Origin: an uncultured Anaeroplasmataceae bacterium
GTDB lineage: Bacteria > Bacillota_I > Bacilli_A > Acholeplasmatales > Anaeroplasmataceae
DNA: 25,880 nt
Direction: 5' to 3'
Assembly (NCBI GenBank): GCA_934229785.1
Contig: CAKQEA010000024.1
Coordinates: 1-25,880 of the forward strand
In this document: piece by piece, positions 13,653 through 23,775 of the stretch
How the letters are laid out: every line of letters begins with the position of its first letter
Position numbering within the stretch: position 1 is the stretch's first letter
The notes under the pieces: generated by a model
The model's database searches: none
Told to the model about the DNA's origin: nothing
Seen by the model: the letters and a program-made list of their open reading frames with translations, nothing else
Program-made: the position numbers and the translations under genes

Positions 13653-15280
13653 ATGGAATTAAAGGGAAGACTAGAACTGACATGGACTGGCAAAGAAGAG
13701 GTTAATAATATTGAAAAAAGATTATTGATAGAAGATTATGAAAAGTCATTTGGAGATTTGACACAGTCTAATATGTTGATTCATGGAGATAATCTATATG
13801 TGTTAAAAGCATTACAAAATAAATATGCTGGTGAAGTGGATTTTATTTATATCGATCCTCCTTACAATACAGGAAAAATATTTGATGATTATCCAGATAA
13901 ATTGGAGCATAGTATTTGGCTTAATATAATGTATCAAAGACTTCAACTTTTATTTTCATTGATGAAAGATGGAGCTGTTATTTGTGTGCAAATTGATGAT
14001 TCAGAATCTCATTATTTAAAGGTTATGTTAGATGAAATCTTTGGTAGATCAAACTATTTAAATACTTTTTATATTCAAGTTCGATATCCTGGAAAAACAT
14101 TGGCAGAAGATAGTGATTATCAAAAAGTTATTGAACAAGTTTTAGTGTACACAACTAATAGAAATAAAGTATCATTGAATAGACCTACAGTCGATTATTC
14201 TATTGATAAGTTTAAATGGAAGATAACTGATTATCTGAAGGCAATACTATTGAGTTAGGAAATAAAAAGGTTGTTATTTTCAAAGAAAATGAATATAAAA
14301 TTGAGGAAATTTCCCCATCTTTAACAGGATTAAAGGAAACATGGGCAACTGGTTCATTGACTAGAGTTAAAGCTAGTGCTGGTGAGTTTTTTGAATTATA
14401 TTTAGCGGATAGAAAAGATATTGATGGATTAGGTACAATGTACAAAGTATATGGCATTGGTGAAGATGGATTAGGTTTTAGATACATTACAGGGCCTAAA
14501 AAAGCTAGTGCCAATAAAGGAAAATTTTATTCTGGTATCCCATTAGATAGATTAGAAGAATTGAAAAATGGTGGAAGTTTAAAATATCTTCCGGTTCCTA
14601 ATTTTTATGATTTTGCTGGTAATTTTGGTAATTGTCGTTTAGAAGGCGGAGTTGGATTTAAAGGTGGAAAAAAACCTGAAGTGTTAATAAAAATGTTGTT
14701 AGATTACTATACAAAGCCTGGAGATTTGGTGCTTGATTCATTTTTGGGGTCTGCATCGACAATTGCCGTTGCTCATAAAATGAATAGAAGATGGATTGGT
14801 ATTGAGTTTGGTGAACATATTTATAGTCTTGATAAACCTAGAATGGATTTAGTTATTTCTGGAAATGATAAAACTGGTATATCTAAAGAAGTAGGATGGA
14901 ATGGTGGTGGAGGTTACCATTTTTATGAACTTTCTGAACCTCTATTTGTAAGGCATCCAATTATTGGTGTTTATCAATTTAATAAAGGTTTTGATATAAA
15001 GATGATAAGAAATGCTATATGTAATATAGAAGGGTATACATATGATGAACATGGTTTAATTCATGGATACTCATCTGAAAAACATTATATTCATATCACG
15101 AAGGATTTTGTAAATGGCGAGTATGTTAATGAATTAATTGAATCTTTGTCAGATGAAGAATCATTATCTATTTATGCATTGAAATATCAATCTGATTTAA
15201 GACTACCTGATAATATTGAAATTATTGATATTATGAAGCGTGTTTTACCAAAATGTATTAATTCAAAGGATGGTGAATAA
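13653..15280 (+). pseudogene. mod: Type III-like DNA adenine methyltransferase (Mod / DrmMI), broken by a one-base deletion
   Basis: N-terminal part: HGDNLYVLKAL, the catalytic motif IDPPYNTG, and WLNIMYQRL, as in N6-adenine methyltransferases of the beta group. This frame runs to KFKWKITDYLKAILLS and stops at 14256-14258. The rest (SEGNTIELGNKKVVIFKE onward, with DLVLDSFLGSASTIAVAHK, the SAM-binding motif I, and RRWIGIEF) is in another frame and reaches the stop at 15278-15280. One base inserted at about 14230 (KITD to KITE, then LSEG) restores a single 542-residue protein, typical of type III Mod. No homopolymer or short tandem repeat is at the site. Strong AGGAGG ribosome site before ATG 13653. 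Without a cure, no full enzyme is made, so the downstream Res would lack its methylase and recognition subunit. Confidence 0.87.
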
Positions 15281-15281
15281 A

Positions 15282-17918
15282 ATGAGAAGTGAGGTTACTA
15301 AAATTTCATTGGCTATGAGTTTAAGAGTTCCTCAAGAAGAAGCTCTGGCTGTTCTAGATAAAATATCATCAAATTGTGATTATCAACATGATAATATCGA
15401 TTATATAGTTAGAACTGCTTCGGAGAATTCTTCTTCACAAAAAAACATTTCTTTTGATTTTAATTTTCCCTCTTTTTGTTTCGATATGACTACTGGTATT
15501 GGCAAAACGAGATTAATGGGAGCTTGTATATATTACCTATATAAAACTAAGGGATATAGACATTTCTTTATTTTAACACCTGGAAATACTATATATGATA
15601 AATTAAGAATGGAAGCTTTACCAGAAAATTCTAAATATATTTTTAAAGGCTTAGAATCTGTTATTGGTAATCCGAAGGTCTATGATGGTGAAAACTACCA
15701 TAGATATAAATGGATTGATATTGACCATTCAAATAGTGCAAATAAAGAAATAGAATTATTCATTTTTAATATTGGTAAGATTTTTAATAATAAAGATAAG
15801 AATTTTGAATTCCATGAATTTGATGAAAATATTGGTTCATCTTTTGGTGAATTATTATCTAAATATGATGATTTGGTATTTATGATGGATGAAGCACATA
15901 GATATTATGCACCAGCATCCATGAATGCTATTAATAATCTAAAGCCAATATTAGGTTTAGAATTTACTGCAACACCTAAAAAGTATAAGAATGTTATTTA
16001 TTCATATGGTTTAAATGAAGGTGCTGGAAAATTTTTAAAAATTCCAGTTGTATTAGGACGTACTAATATGGGTGGATATTCTGCAGAAGATGTTGAACAA
16101 ATGAAAATAATTGATGGTTTAACATTACACGAAAATAGGAAATTATCATTGGCTAGATATTGTAATGAGCATCAATTACCATTAGTTAAGCCAATAGTAT
16201 TAATTGCATGTAAAGATACAGAGCATGCAAAGAAGATACATGAATTGATTGAAAACGATAATTTCTTTGACGGAAAGTACAAAGGAAAAGTAATGGAAGT
16301 TCATTCTAAAATGTCTGGAGACGAATCAGAAGAAAATATTAAACAATTACTTTCAATTGAGAGTACATCTAATAAAATCGAAATTGTATTACATGTTTAT
16401 AAACTTAAGGAGGGATGGGATGTTAATAATCTATATACCATCATTCCTTTAAATGCCGCCAAGAGTGATATTTTAGCATTACAAACGATTGGTAGAGGTC
16501 TTCGTTTACCTTTTGGAAAGATTACCGGTGATGAAGAGATTGATACATTAGATATCGTCGCTCATGATCATTATCGTGAATTATTAGATGATATTAAGAA
16601 TAATAATGTTTTTAAAACAAAAGATTTAGATGAAGAAACAGAACCTCGTCAACAAGTAGTTATTGAATCCTTATTTGATGATGAAACATTAGATTTCATT
16701 GAGAATAAAATGAATGATAATAATGATTTATCAGATGCAAAAGTGATTGAGAATTTATATAAAGAATATCAAAAGAAATTTGCTCCTAGGATTGAAAAGC
16801 CAAATACACCATCTGTTGAAGTTAGAAATTTATTTAATCTAGATGATGATTCAAGTTCTACATCTAAACCGGTTGACAACACTCCATCACTTAGTATTAA
16901 ACCAGATGAAAAACTTGAAATAAAAACTGATACTTCAAAATTTTCTGGTCAACAAAAGGTTCTATCACAAGATGAATTTGCTAGTAAATTGACTAGATAT
17001 AAAAATCTATTGATATCAACTCCAAAGATTCTTGTGACACCTACATCAAATATAGAATTTAAAAAATTTAATTTAGTTAGAAGTATTATGGATTTTGATG
17101 TTGCTGCATCTAAAATTGAAAGATACGATGCAATTAATAAAGAGCTATTATCATCTATAGATGCTATAGCTTTAACCGATGAAAATCCAGTTAATACCTT
17201 AGCGTGTATGTTGTTAGATTCTATGACTGAATTATCAGTTGATGATGCTGATTATGTCCTAGAATTAGTTAATCAATATTTATCATTAATAGATGGTACC
17301 GATGAAGATAAAAAGAAGATAGTTCGTCGTTATGCTAAAGTAATTATTGATGATATAGTTAGCCAAGTTAGAAAGAATATGACTAGCGAGGTTAGTTTCA
17401 AATATTCAGTTCAAAAGGAATTCATAACATTTAAAAAGTTTATTAAGAATATTAAAACAAGTGGTATTTTAAATTATAAAAAGCCATTTGATGATAGAAA
17501 GAATATTAGAAAATATGTTTTTGAAGGATATAAAAAATCATATTATCCTCAAAATGGTTATGACAGTGATACGGAACGTATCTTTGCTAATATCATTGAT
17601 GATGATTCTGAGGTATTAAAGTGGATTCGTTTGCCATTAGATCAACTTGGAATTTTCTGGAATAATGGTAGTCAATATAATCCTGATTTCTTAGTTGAGA
17701 CTAAAACTGATAAGTATATTATTGAAGTTAAGGGTGCAAATGAACAAAATAATCCGGATGTAATAATCAAAGCAAAAGAAGCTATTAAATGGTGTGAATA
17801 TGCATCTCAATGTGATAAAGATAATAAAAAATGGAATTATAGATTAATAATTGATACAAATATCAAAGAAGGAAATAATTTTAAATATACTATTGGTTTA
17901 GCCAAAGATGTTAAATAG
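15282..17918 (+). CDS. res: Type III restriction enzyme Res subunit (helicase plus nuclease)
   Basis: 878 aa. DEAD-like motor: DMTTGIGKT Walker A at residues 68-76, DEAH at 203-206, EFTATPKK, and a motif V-VI block with LKEGWDVNN and LQTIGRGLRLP. The C-terminus carries a PD-(D/E)XK nuclease: P801-D802, then E815-V-K817 (IIEVKG). Length and order fit type III Res subunits, which work with Mod to cut unmethylated DNA. In-frame upstream codons exist, but ATG 15282, 1 bp after the mod stop, has AAAGGA and GGTGA sites inside mod and gives the expected N-terminus. All key residues are intact even though mod is broken, so either mod decay is recent or Res has another partner. Not part of the textbook DISARM set. 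Confidence 0.9.
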   Translation: MRSEVTKISLAMSLRVPQEEALAVLDKISSNCDYQHDNIDYIVRTASENSSSQKNISFDFNFPSFCFDMTTGIGKTRLMGACIYYLYKTKGYRHFFILTPGNTIYDKLRMEALPENSKYIFKGLESVIGNPKVYDGENYHRYKWIDIDHSNSANKEIELFIFNIGKIFNNKDKNFEFHEFDENIGSSFGELLSKYDDLVFMMDEAHRYYAPASMNAINNLKPILGLEFTATPKKYKNVIYSYGLNEGAGKFLKIPVVLGRTNMGGYSAEDVEQMKIIDGLTLHENRKLSLARYCNEHQLPLVKPIVLIACKDTEHAKKIHELIENDNFFDGKYKGKVMEVHSKMSGDESEENIKQLLSIESTSNKIEIVLHVYKLKEGWDVNNLYTIIPLNAAKSDILALQTIGRGLRLPFGKITGDEEIDTLDIVAHDHYRELLDDIKNNNVFKTKDLDEETEPRQQVVIESLFDDETLDFIENKMNDNNDLSDAKVIENLYKEYQKKFAPRIEKPNTPSVEVRNLFNLDDDSSSTSKPVDNTPSLSIKPDEKLEIKTDTSKFSGQQKVLSQDEFASKLTRYKNLLISTPKILVTPTSNIEFKKFNLVRSIMDFDVAASKIERYDAINKELLSSIDAIALTDENPVNTLACMLLDSMTELSVDDADYVLELVNQYLSLIDGTDEDKKKIVRRYAKVIIDDIVSQVRKNMTSEVSFKYSVQKEFITFKKFIKNIKTSGILNYKKPFDDRKNIRKYVFEGYKKSYYPQNGYDSDTERIFANIIDDDSEVLKWIRLPLDQLGIFWNNGSQYNPDFLVETKTDKYIIEVKGANEQNNPDVIIKAKEAIKWCEYASQCDKDNKKWNYRLIIDTNIKEGNNFKYTIGLAKDVK

Positions 17919-17945
17919 TATATTGTATTTGAAGGGAGTTTTCAT

Positions 17946-20900
17946 ATGAGTAATTTTTCATTAGAAGCTGAGGTAAGGCAAAAAATCATTGAAGCTATTA
18001 GAAAGGACTTGATGGGACCATCATCTGAAGATGAGGTTCTTTATGGTCGTCCAAATGTTGAATATTTAACGGGAATGTTATATCCAGAAAACCCAGAAAA
18101 ATATGATGAACATGCAGACAATGATTATGGCTTAGATGAAAACAAATATGATAGTAGTAATGAAGAAGAAAATGAGGAAACTCCTGTAAATGATACTTTA
18201 AGTAATACAACATCAATTGGTTTAAGTTTCTATATTGAGAAAAAAACGAAAAAAATAGTTGTTAAAACCTCTTGGGGAGATTATTTTTCTCAAAAAAAGG
18301 AAGATGCTCCTGATGATTTATTTGATTTAGATGAAAAATCAAAGGAAGATAAAAAGAAAAAAAGAGATAAGACAGTATATTGTAGAAAGCAAAATAGTGA
18401 AGAAATTGAAATTGATTTATCAACAATTAAGAGAACAAAATCTAGTAGATGTAGTATTGATCCACAGGTTGAAATTACGTTGATTAAATATGATTTAAAA
18501 AATGATTATTCTTTAGTAAGTGTATTCTTAACTAACAAAAGACCTTTTTCTAATGAATTAGCTTCAATAATGTTCCAGGCAAAGCTAGAAGTTTTTAACG
18601 AAGATGGTTTTGTATCTGAAAGTTATGCAAGGAATAATAATTCATTAGATGAGTATTATTATTTAGAAAAACCAATTTTTGCAAGAGGAAGAGGTTGTGC
18701 TGCTGATTGGATTTCTAATGGTATGGTATGTAATCATATTTCAACTGAATTTATTCCAGAACAAGAGATAAATAAGGTTAGTGCAGACTTTGATGAATTT
18801 GAAAAAGATTTCTTTTCAACATTGAAGTTTTCTTCAGAAAAAAGTAAAGATAAAATCATTTCTGATTTATATGTTTTCACATCTAAGTATCAAGAATGGA
18901 TTAATAATTTAAAAGCAAGTCCTAAGAAAAAATTGTTTAGCAACAATATGTGTAGATTTGATGAGATTATTAATAACTGTCAGAATGCCTGTGATAGGAT
19001 TAACGCTGGTATTAAAATACTGAATGATGATGAAGCTGCCTTTAAAGCATTTTGTGTAATGAACCAAACTATATATTTACAAAATGCTATAAAAAGATAT
19101 GCTAAGAAACATGGTTCAGGTGTTGTTTGCAATTTCAGTGATTTTAGTAATCCACGCAATCCAGAAAATCAATTTAACTGGAGACCATTCCAATTAGCAT
19201 TTATTTTATTGAATATTAAGGGTATTGTTAATCCTTTTGACGAAGAACGTAAAATAGTAGATTTATTATATTTCCCAACTGGTGGAGGTAAGACAGAAGC
19301 ATATTTAGGTTTGATGGCATTTACTATTTTCAATAGAAGACTAAGGAAATCATCAGTAGGTGAATATGAATTAGATGGTGGAGTGACAATAATTTTAAGA
19401 TATACTTTAAGATTGTTAACTACACAACAAAGAGATCGTTTAACAAAAATGATTATGGCTGCAGAATACATTAGGGATATGAAACCTGAAGTATATGGTA
19501 ATGAACGTATTTCAATAGGATTCTGGGTAGGTGATGGAGTTGTTTCAAATACTTTTGATGATTTCATCCCTTCTAAAAATGATGATGAGACTCAAGTTGA
19601 AGTCAAAAAGAGAAATGCAGCAAAACAAATTCCTACGTGTCCATTCTGTGGTAAGCCATTGAATTATTATTCTGAAAAAGACCCCAATCATAATGAGATA
19701 GAAAATTCATTTATATTTGATACTGAAAGACAAGAACTAAAAGTATATTGTGTGGATAAAACATGCCATTTTGCTAAATATCCAGAAAAAGGGGTAGCAA
19801 GGTCTTTACCGATTTATTTAGTTGATGATGAAATATATAATAAGTGCCCAACAATATTGCTTGGAACTGTAGATAAGTTTGCAAAGTTACCATGGGAGCC
19901 TAAAACAAATGCTTTATTTGGTAGAGTACATAAGAAATGTGGTCGTCATGGGTTTATTGCTATGGGAGATTTACATAGTTATACTCATAATGCAACTGCA
20001 AATAATCCTAAATCAACATCTTGCGATGTAAAGAAATTTTTACCACCTGAATTAATTGTTCAAGATGAGTTGCATCTAATAACTGGGCCTTTAGGAACAA
20101 TTTATGGTGGCTATGAGACAATGATTGAAAAGCTTTGTTCATACGAAAAGAATGGTAAGATTGTTAAGCCAAAATATATTGTTTCAACTGCAACTATTAA
20201 GAACGCTGATGAACAAATAAAAGCATTATATGGTAGAAAACATTTCCAATTTCCACCTGCTGGTTTGGAAGTGTCTGATTCATATTTTATTAGAGAAGTT
20301 CCTCTTGAACAAATGCCATTTAGAAAATATGTTGGAATTTGTGCAAATGGACAATCTATGAAAACTACTTTATTAAGAACATTTGCTGTAGCGATGCAAG
20401 AAGTGAAAAATTTGAGCTTAAATCCTTCTTATATGAATAGTATCGATCCATATTATACTTTAGTTGGATATTTTAACTCTATTCGTGAATTAGGTGGTGC
20501 TGCAAGATTAATAGAAGACGACATTCCTAAGAGATTATATAGAATTTGCAAGATGCGTCATTATAACGATAGAAGATTCATTAGTAATCATAAAGAAATA
20601 ACATCACGTATTAAATCTGATGAAATAAAAAGAGAATTGGATTCGTTAGAAATTTCTTGGACACCAACTAACAATAAAGCAATTGATGCGGTAATTGCTA
20701 CAAATATGATTGCTGTAGGTATGGACGTTGATAGATTAGGATTAATGTGTGTATTAGGTCAGCCTAAACAAAATTCGGAATATATCCAAGCTACTTCACG
20801 TATTGGCCGTTCTCATCCAGGATTAGTAATAACATTATATAATCCATATAGGCCTAGAGACTTATCTCATTATGAAAATTTCATTGCATATCATAAACAA

Positions 20901-21329
20901 TTATATAGATATGTTGAAGGTACAACTGCTACTCCATTTGCAGCAAGAGCTAGAGATAGATTCTTACATGCATTAGTTATTTGTGCTATTAGATTGTTGT
21001 ATCCTGATATGTCTATCGGTGCTGATAAGATTATTGATTTAAAGCCAAAAGATATTGATTACATAACATCTATTATTACTGATAGAGTTGGTATAGTTGA
21101 TCCGAGTGCTATTAATGATGCAAAACATGAAATTGTGTATTTTATAAATGAGTGGAAGAGATTAGTTCAAGCAGGTAATAAAGTAGTATATAGAGGACAA
21201 TATGCAGAAGATAAGATTAGATTAATGGTTCCTTACGCTGATGAACATAAAGACACAGAAAAAGGAACTCTACAATCAATGAGAGATGTTGATCAAAATT
21301 CGGTATTGTATCTATATGAGGAGGTGTAA
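17946..21329 (+). CDS. drmA: DISARM helicase DrmA
   Basis: 1127 aa. The first ~420 residues lack known motifs and are acidic at about 55-85. The helicase core follows: FPTGGGKT Walker A (G446-T450), DELH at 707-710 in place of DEAH, VSTATIKN (motif III), and ATNMIAVGMDVDRLG with QATSRIGRSHPG around residues 920-957. A Cys set in the insertion between motifs I and II (CPFCG, near 565) could bind zinc. The DELH box, large insertion and adjacent DUF1998 protein define DrmA. In DISARM, DrmA-DrmB form a complex that engages phage DNA, possibly unmethylated or with a 5' overhang. GGGAG ribosome site before the ATG; the drmB start follows 3 bp after the stop. All motor residues are intact. Confidence 0.92.
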   Translation: MSNFSLEAEVRQKIIEAIRKDLMGPSSEDEVLYGRPNVEYLTGMLYPENPEKYDEHADNDYGLDENKYDSSNEEENEETPVNDTLSNTTSIGLSFYIEKKTKKIVVKTSWGDYFSQKKEDAPDDLFDLDEKSKEDKKKKRDKTVYCRKQNSEEIEIDLSTIKRTKSSRCSIDPQVEITLIKYDLKNDYSLVSVFLTNKRPFSNELASIMFQAKLEVFNEDGFVSESYARNNNSLDEYYYLEKPIFARGRGCAADWISNGMVCNHISTEFIPEQEINKVSADFDEFEKDFFSTLKFSSEKSKDKIISDLYVFTSKYQEWINNLKASPKKKLFSNNMCRFDEIINNCQNACDRINAGIKILNDDEAAFKAFCVMNQTIYLQNAIKRYAKKHGSGVVCNFSDFSNPRNPENQFNWRPFQLAFILLNIKGIVNPFDEERKIVDLLYFPTGGGKTEAYLGLMAFTIFNRRLRKSSVGEYELDGGVTIILRYTLRLLTTQQRDRLTKMIMAAEYIRDMKPEVYGNERISIGFWVGDGVVSNTFDDFIPSKNDDETQVEVKKRNAAKQIPTCPFCGKPLNYYSEKDPNHNEIENSFIFDTERQELKVYCVDKTCHFAKYPEKGVARSLPIYLVDDEIYNKCPTILLGTVDKFAKLPWEPKTNALFGRVHKKCGRHGFIAMGDLHSYTHNATANNPKSTSCDVKKFLPPELIVQDELHLITGPLGTIYGGYETMIEKLCSYEKNGKIVKPKYIVSTATIKNADEQIKALYGRKHFQFPPAGLEVSDSYFIREVPLEQMPFRKYVGICANGQSMKTTLLRTFAVAMQEVKNLSLNPSYMNSIDPYYTLVGYFNSIRELGGAARLIEDDIPKRLYRICKMRHYNDRRFISNHKEITSRIKSDEIKRELDSLEISWTPTNNKAIDAVIATNMIAVGMDVDRLGLMCVLGQPKQNSEYIQATSRIGRSHPGLVITLYNPYRPRDLSHYENFIAYHKQLYRYVEGTTATPFAARARDRFLHALVICAIRLLYPDMSIGADKIIDLKPKDIDYITSIITDRVGIVDPSAINDAKHEIVYFINEWKRLVQAGNKVVYRGQYAEDKIRLMVPYADEHKDTEKGTLQSMRDVDQNSVLYLYEEV

Positions 21330-21332
21330 CTA

Positions 21333-23090
21333 ATGGCAATTAATAAAATAGGCGATGTTAGGCCAAGTCAATTAATCACAACCTTTGGTCCTGGTTCAAT
21401 AATTGATGCAAAAAGAGACTGTGTTACAATTCTCGACATTAATTATTGGGAAAAGAATGGCAAAGAGATTAAAGATTCTAGGTTTGCATCATATATGGGA
21501 GTTGATTTCTTTAAAGAACCACCTACTACAACTAATAGAAATAAGAATAGTGAAGATTTACCTGTTGTTTCTTTCCCTGATTATCATATTTGTTCAAAGG
21601 TTAGTTGTTCATATATTTTCAAATTGAGTGAACATTTTGATGTTGAAAAATATAAGAAATTTGGCCCTAAGTGTCCAAAATGTAATTTTAATGCTTATCC
21701 TTCGAGATTTATTCAAATATGTCCTAATGGTCATATGGAAGATTTTGATTATAATAGATGGGTCCATAAAGGAACTAGTTGTGATGGGGAATTAAAATTA
21801 ATTTCAACTGGTACTACATCATCATTAGGCGATTTAATGGTTACTTGTACTAAATGTAATGCAACTCGTTCATTAGCTGGATTGACAAGCCCTGAGAATA
21901 ATTGTTCATGTAATGGTCATCATCCATTTAGACCAGCTATTTCTGGTGAGAGATGTCGTGCTCAGATGAAAATTGTTCAACGTGGTGCGTCAAATGTGTA
22001 TTTTCCTGTTATTAAGAGTGCGATATCAATACCACCATATACAGATAGAATATATGTTTTAATTGATGAGCACAAAAGGGAATTAGAATCTTTTAGAGCT
22101 GCTAAAAAACTTAATTCAGCAATGCCAGACCCTGAAGAACTATTATATCAAATGTTTTTTAGCACTGAATTTTCTAAGGATGATTTTATAAAGGCACTTA
22201 GAAATAGTGAGAATGACACTAGGGATTATTTATCAATTAAGAAATCAGAATATTTAGCAATTATTAATCATAATAATCCGGTAAATATGAGAAGCCCACA
22301 TGTTTTTAAAGCAGAAGAAAGCGAAATTCCATCGATATTAAAGCCATATTTCTCTAGAGTAATAAGAATTACTAGATTAAGAGAAATAATGTGCTTAAAA
22401 GGATTTACAAGACTTGATGCTCCTGATCCAGAAGCTGAAGAACAGGTAAATATTGTTAAATTGAATACTTCAAAAAAGTGGTTGCCAGGTGTTGAGGTTA
22501 ATGGTGAAGGAATCTTTATTGAGTTTAATAAGGAAAGTATTGATTCTTGGTTAAGTAAAAATGATGTTAAACAAATTGATGAAAAATTTAAAAAATATTT
22601 TAAGCGTTATAGCGAAAAACGAGGATGGAGCATTATATACGAAAGAGGAGCGCTTTATGCTTTAATGCATACTTTTAGCCATTTGTTGATAAAAGTAATG
22701 GGAAATAAATCTGGTTATTCGACATCAGCTATTAAAGAAAGAATATATTCTGGAGATAATATGATGGGTATATTATTATATACCGGTAGTTCAGACAAAG
22801 AAGGTTCACTTGGTGGTTTAGTAGAATTAGGGAAATTTGAAAAATTTATTCCAATAATTCAAACTGCTTTTGAGGAAGCTTTATTATGTACTAATGATCC
22901 AGAATGTATGTTGAATGATATAGATGATAATTTAAATATATCTGCCTGCCATTCATGTTGTATGATTTCAGAAACTGCATGTGAAAATGGTAACAGGATG
23001 TTAGATAGAGGGTTGATTGTTCCCATTAATGAGGATTGTGATAAATCTTTCTTTTCTGATTTAGTAAAGGAAATGTGTGAGATAGAATAA
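21333..23090 (+). CDS. drmB: DISARM protein DrmB (DUF1998)
   Basis: 585 aa. The N-terminus begins RPSQLITTFGPGSIIDA, characteristic of DrmB. Residues about 85-200 hold many Cys pairs (CPKC, CPNGH, CTKC, CSC), likely zinc sites. A DUF1998 region at about 440-560 contains LMHTFSHLLIKVMGNKSGYS and GILLYTGSSDKEGSLGGLVELG, then a final Cys cluster (CHSCCM...TACENGNR). DrmB pairs with DrmA in the core complex of all DISARM classes. A GAGGAGG ribosome site lies within the last codons of drmA, and the stop shares one base with the drmC start, so drmA-B-C are translationally coupled. Confidence 0.92.
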   Translation: MAINKIGDVRPSQLITTFGPGSIIDAKRDCVTILDINYWEKNGKEIKDSRFASYMGVDFFKEPPTTTNRNKNSEDLPVVSFPDYHICSKVSCSYIFKLSEHFDVEKYKKFGPKCPKCNFNAYPSRFIQICPNGHMEDFDYNRWVHKGTSCDGELKLISTGTTSSLGDLMVTCTKCNATRSLAGLTSPENNCSCNGHHPFRPAISGERCRAQMKIVQRGASNVYFPVIKSAISIPPYTDRIYVLIDEHKRELESFRAAKKLNSAMPDPEELLYQMFFSTEFSKDDFIKALRNSENDTRDYLSIKKSEYLAIINHNNPVNMRSPHVFKAEESEIPSILKPYFSRVIRITRLREIMCLKGFTRLDAPDPEAEEQVNIVKLNTSKKWLPGVEVNGEGIFIEFNKESIDSWLSKNDVKQIDEKFKKYFKRYSEKRGWSIIYERGALYALMHTFSHLLIKVMGNKSGYSTSAIKERIYSGDNMMGILLYTGSSDKEGSLGGLVELGKFEKFIPIIQTAFEEALLCTNDPECMLNDIDDNLNISACHSCCMISETACENGNRMLDRGLIVPINEDCDKSFFSDLVKEMCEIE

Positions 23091-23767
23091 TGAGTGATTA
23101 TAAAGTGATTTCATTAGCTGATCAATTAAATTATTATCTATCGTTAAAAGATAACAACGCGCTATTTAATGAAGAAGAAATTTTTCTTGATGTAAAAAAA
23201 TGTTTTCCTTCATTATCTGATGATGAATGTAAAAAAATGATTGATTTGATTAGTGAGTTAGATAAAAAAAGAAATAAAGAAAAGGTAGATTTAGCTATAA
23301 CTGCTCCACATTCATTTTCTTTTAAGGCAAATCCTACGAGTATTGTAATGGAAAATTTATTAAAGAATGCTGCTAAAATCATAGTTCTAACTGGATACAG
23401 TATATCGGATTACTTTGATGATTTACTTGATATAATTATTGATAAGGTTAATAGAGGTATTCTTGTTAGACTTTATATTAATGATTATGAAAATAAGAAA
23501 GAAAAAATTGAAAAATTATTGCTTTATAAAGGAAGATTTTTAGAAATATATAATTATAATAAACAGGCTGATAGTATCGATGCCTTACATGCAAAAATTA
23601 TTACTGTTGATAATTATAAAACATTGATTACATCTGCTAATTTATCATTCAATGGATTACAAAAGAATATAGAAGTAGGTTCAATAATAGAATCTGAAAG
23701 AATTTCGAAGAATATTCAAGAAATGTTTTATCAATTATTCAAAAAGAAAGTTTTTAATAGAATATAA
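23090..23767 (+). CDS. drmC: DISARM phospholipase D-family protein DrmC
   Basis: 225 aa with a single HKD motif (H167-A-K...D, then TSANLS and an IEVGS ending) in the C-terminal half, so a dimer would be needed for a two-HKD active site, as in PLD nucleases of the Nuc/BfiI type. The N-terminal ~60 residues are helical. The ATG overlaps the drmB stop by one base (TAATG). DrmC is the third core gene of DISARM but has been reported as less critical for protection; it is presumed to be a nuclease. Confidence 0.9.
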   Translation: MSDYKVISLADQLNYYLSLKDNNALFNEEEIFLDVKKCFPSLSDDECKKMIDLISELDKKRNKEKVDLAITAPHSFSFKANPTSIVMENLLKNAAKIIVLTGYSISDYFDDLLDIIIDKVNRGILVRLYINDYENKKEKIEKLLLYKGRFLEIYNYNKQADSIDALHAKIITVDNYKTLITSANLSFNGLQKNIEVGSIIESERISKNIQEMFYQLFKKKVFNRI

Positions 23768-23775
23768 GGTGAATT

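Noticed and set aside
14222..14358. Programmed frameshifting in mod
   Set aside because: No slippery heptamer, no stimulatory structure that I can see, and the break is repaired by one base exactly in mid-domain, as expected for a mutation.
14357..15280. The second half of mod as an independent methyltransferase gene
   Set aside because: It lacks the DPPY motif, has no ribosome site at its first ATG codons, and its protein similarity extends upstream past those ATGs.
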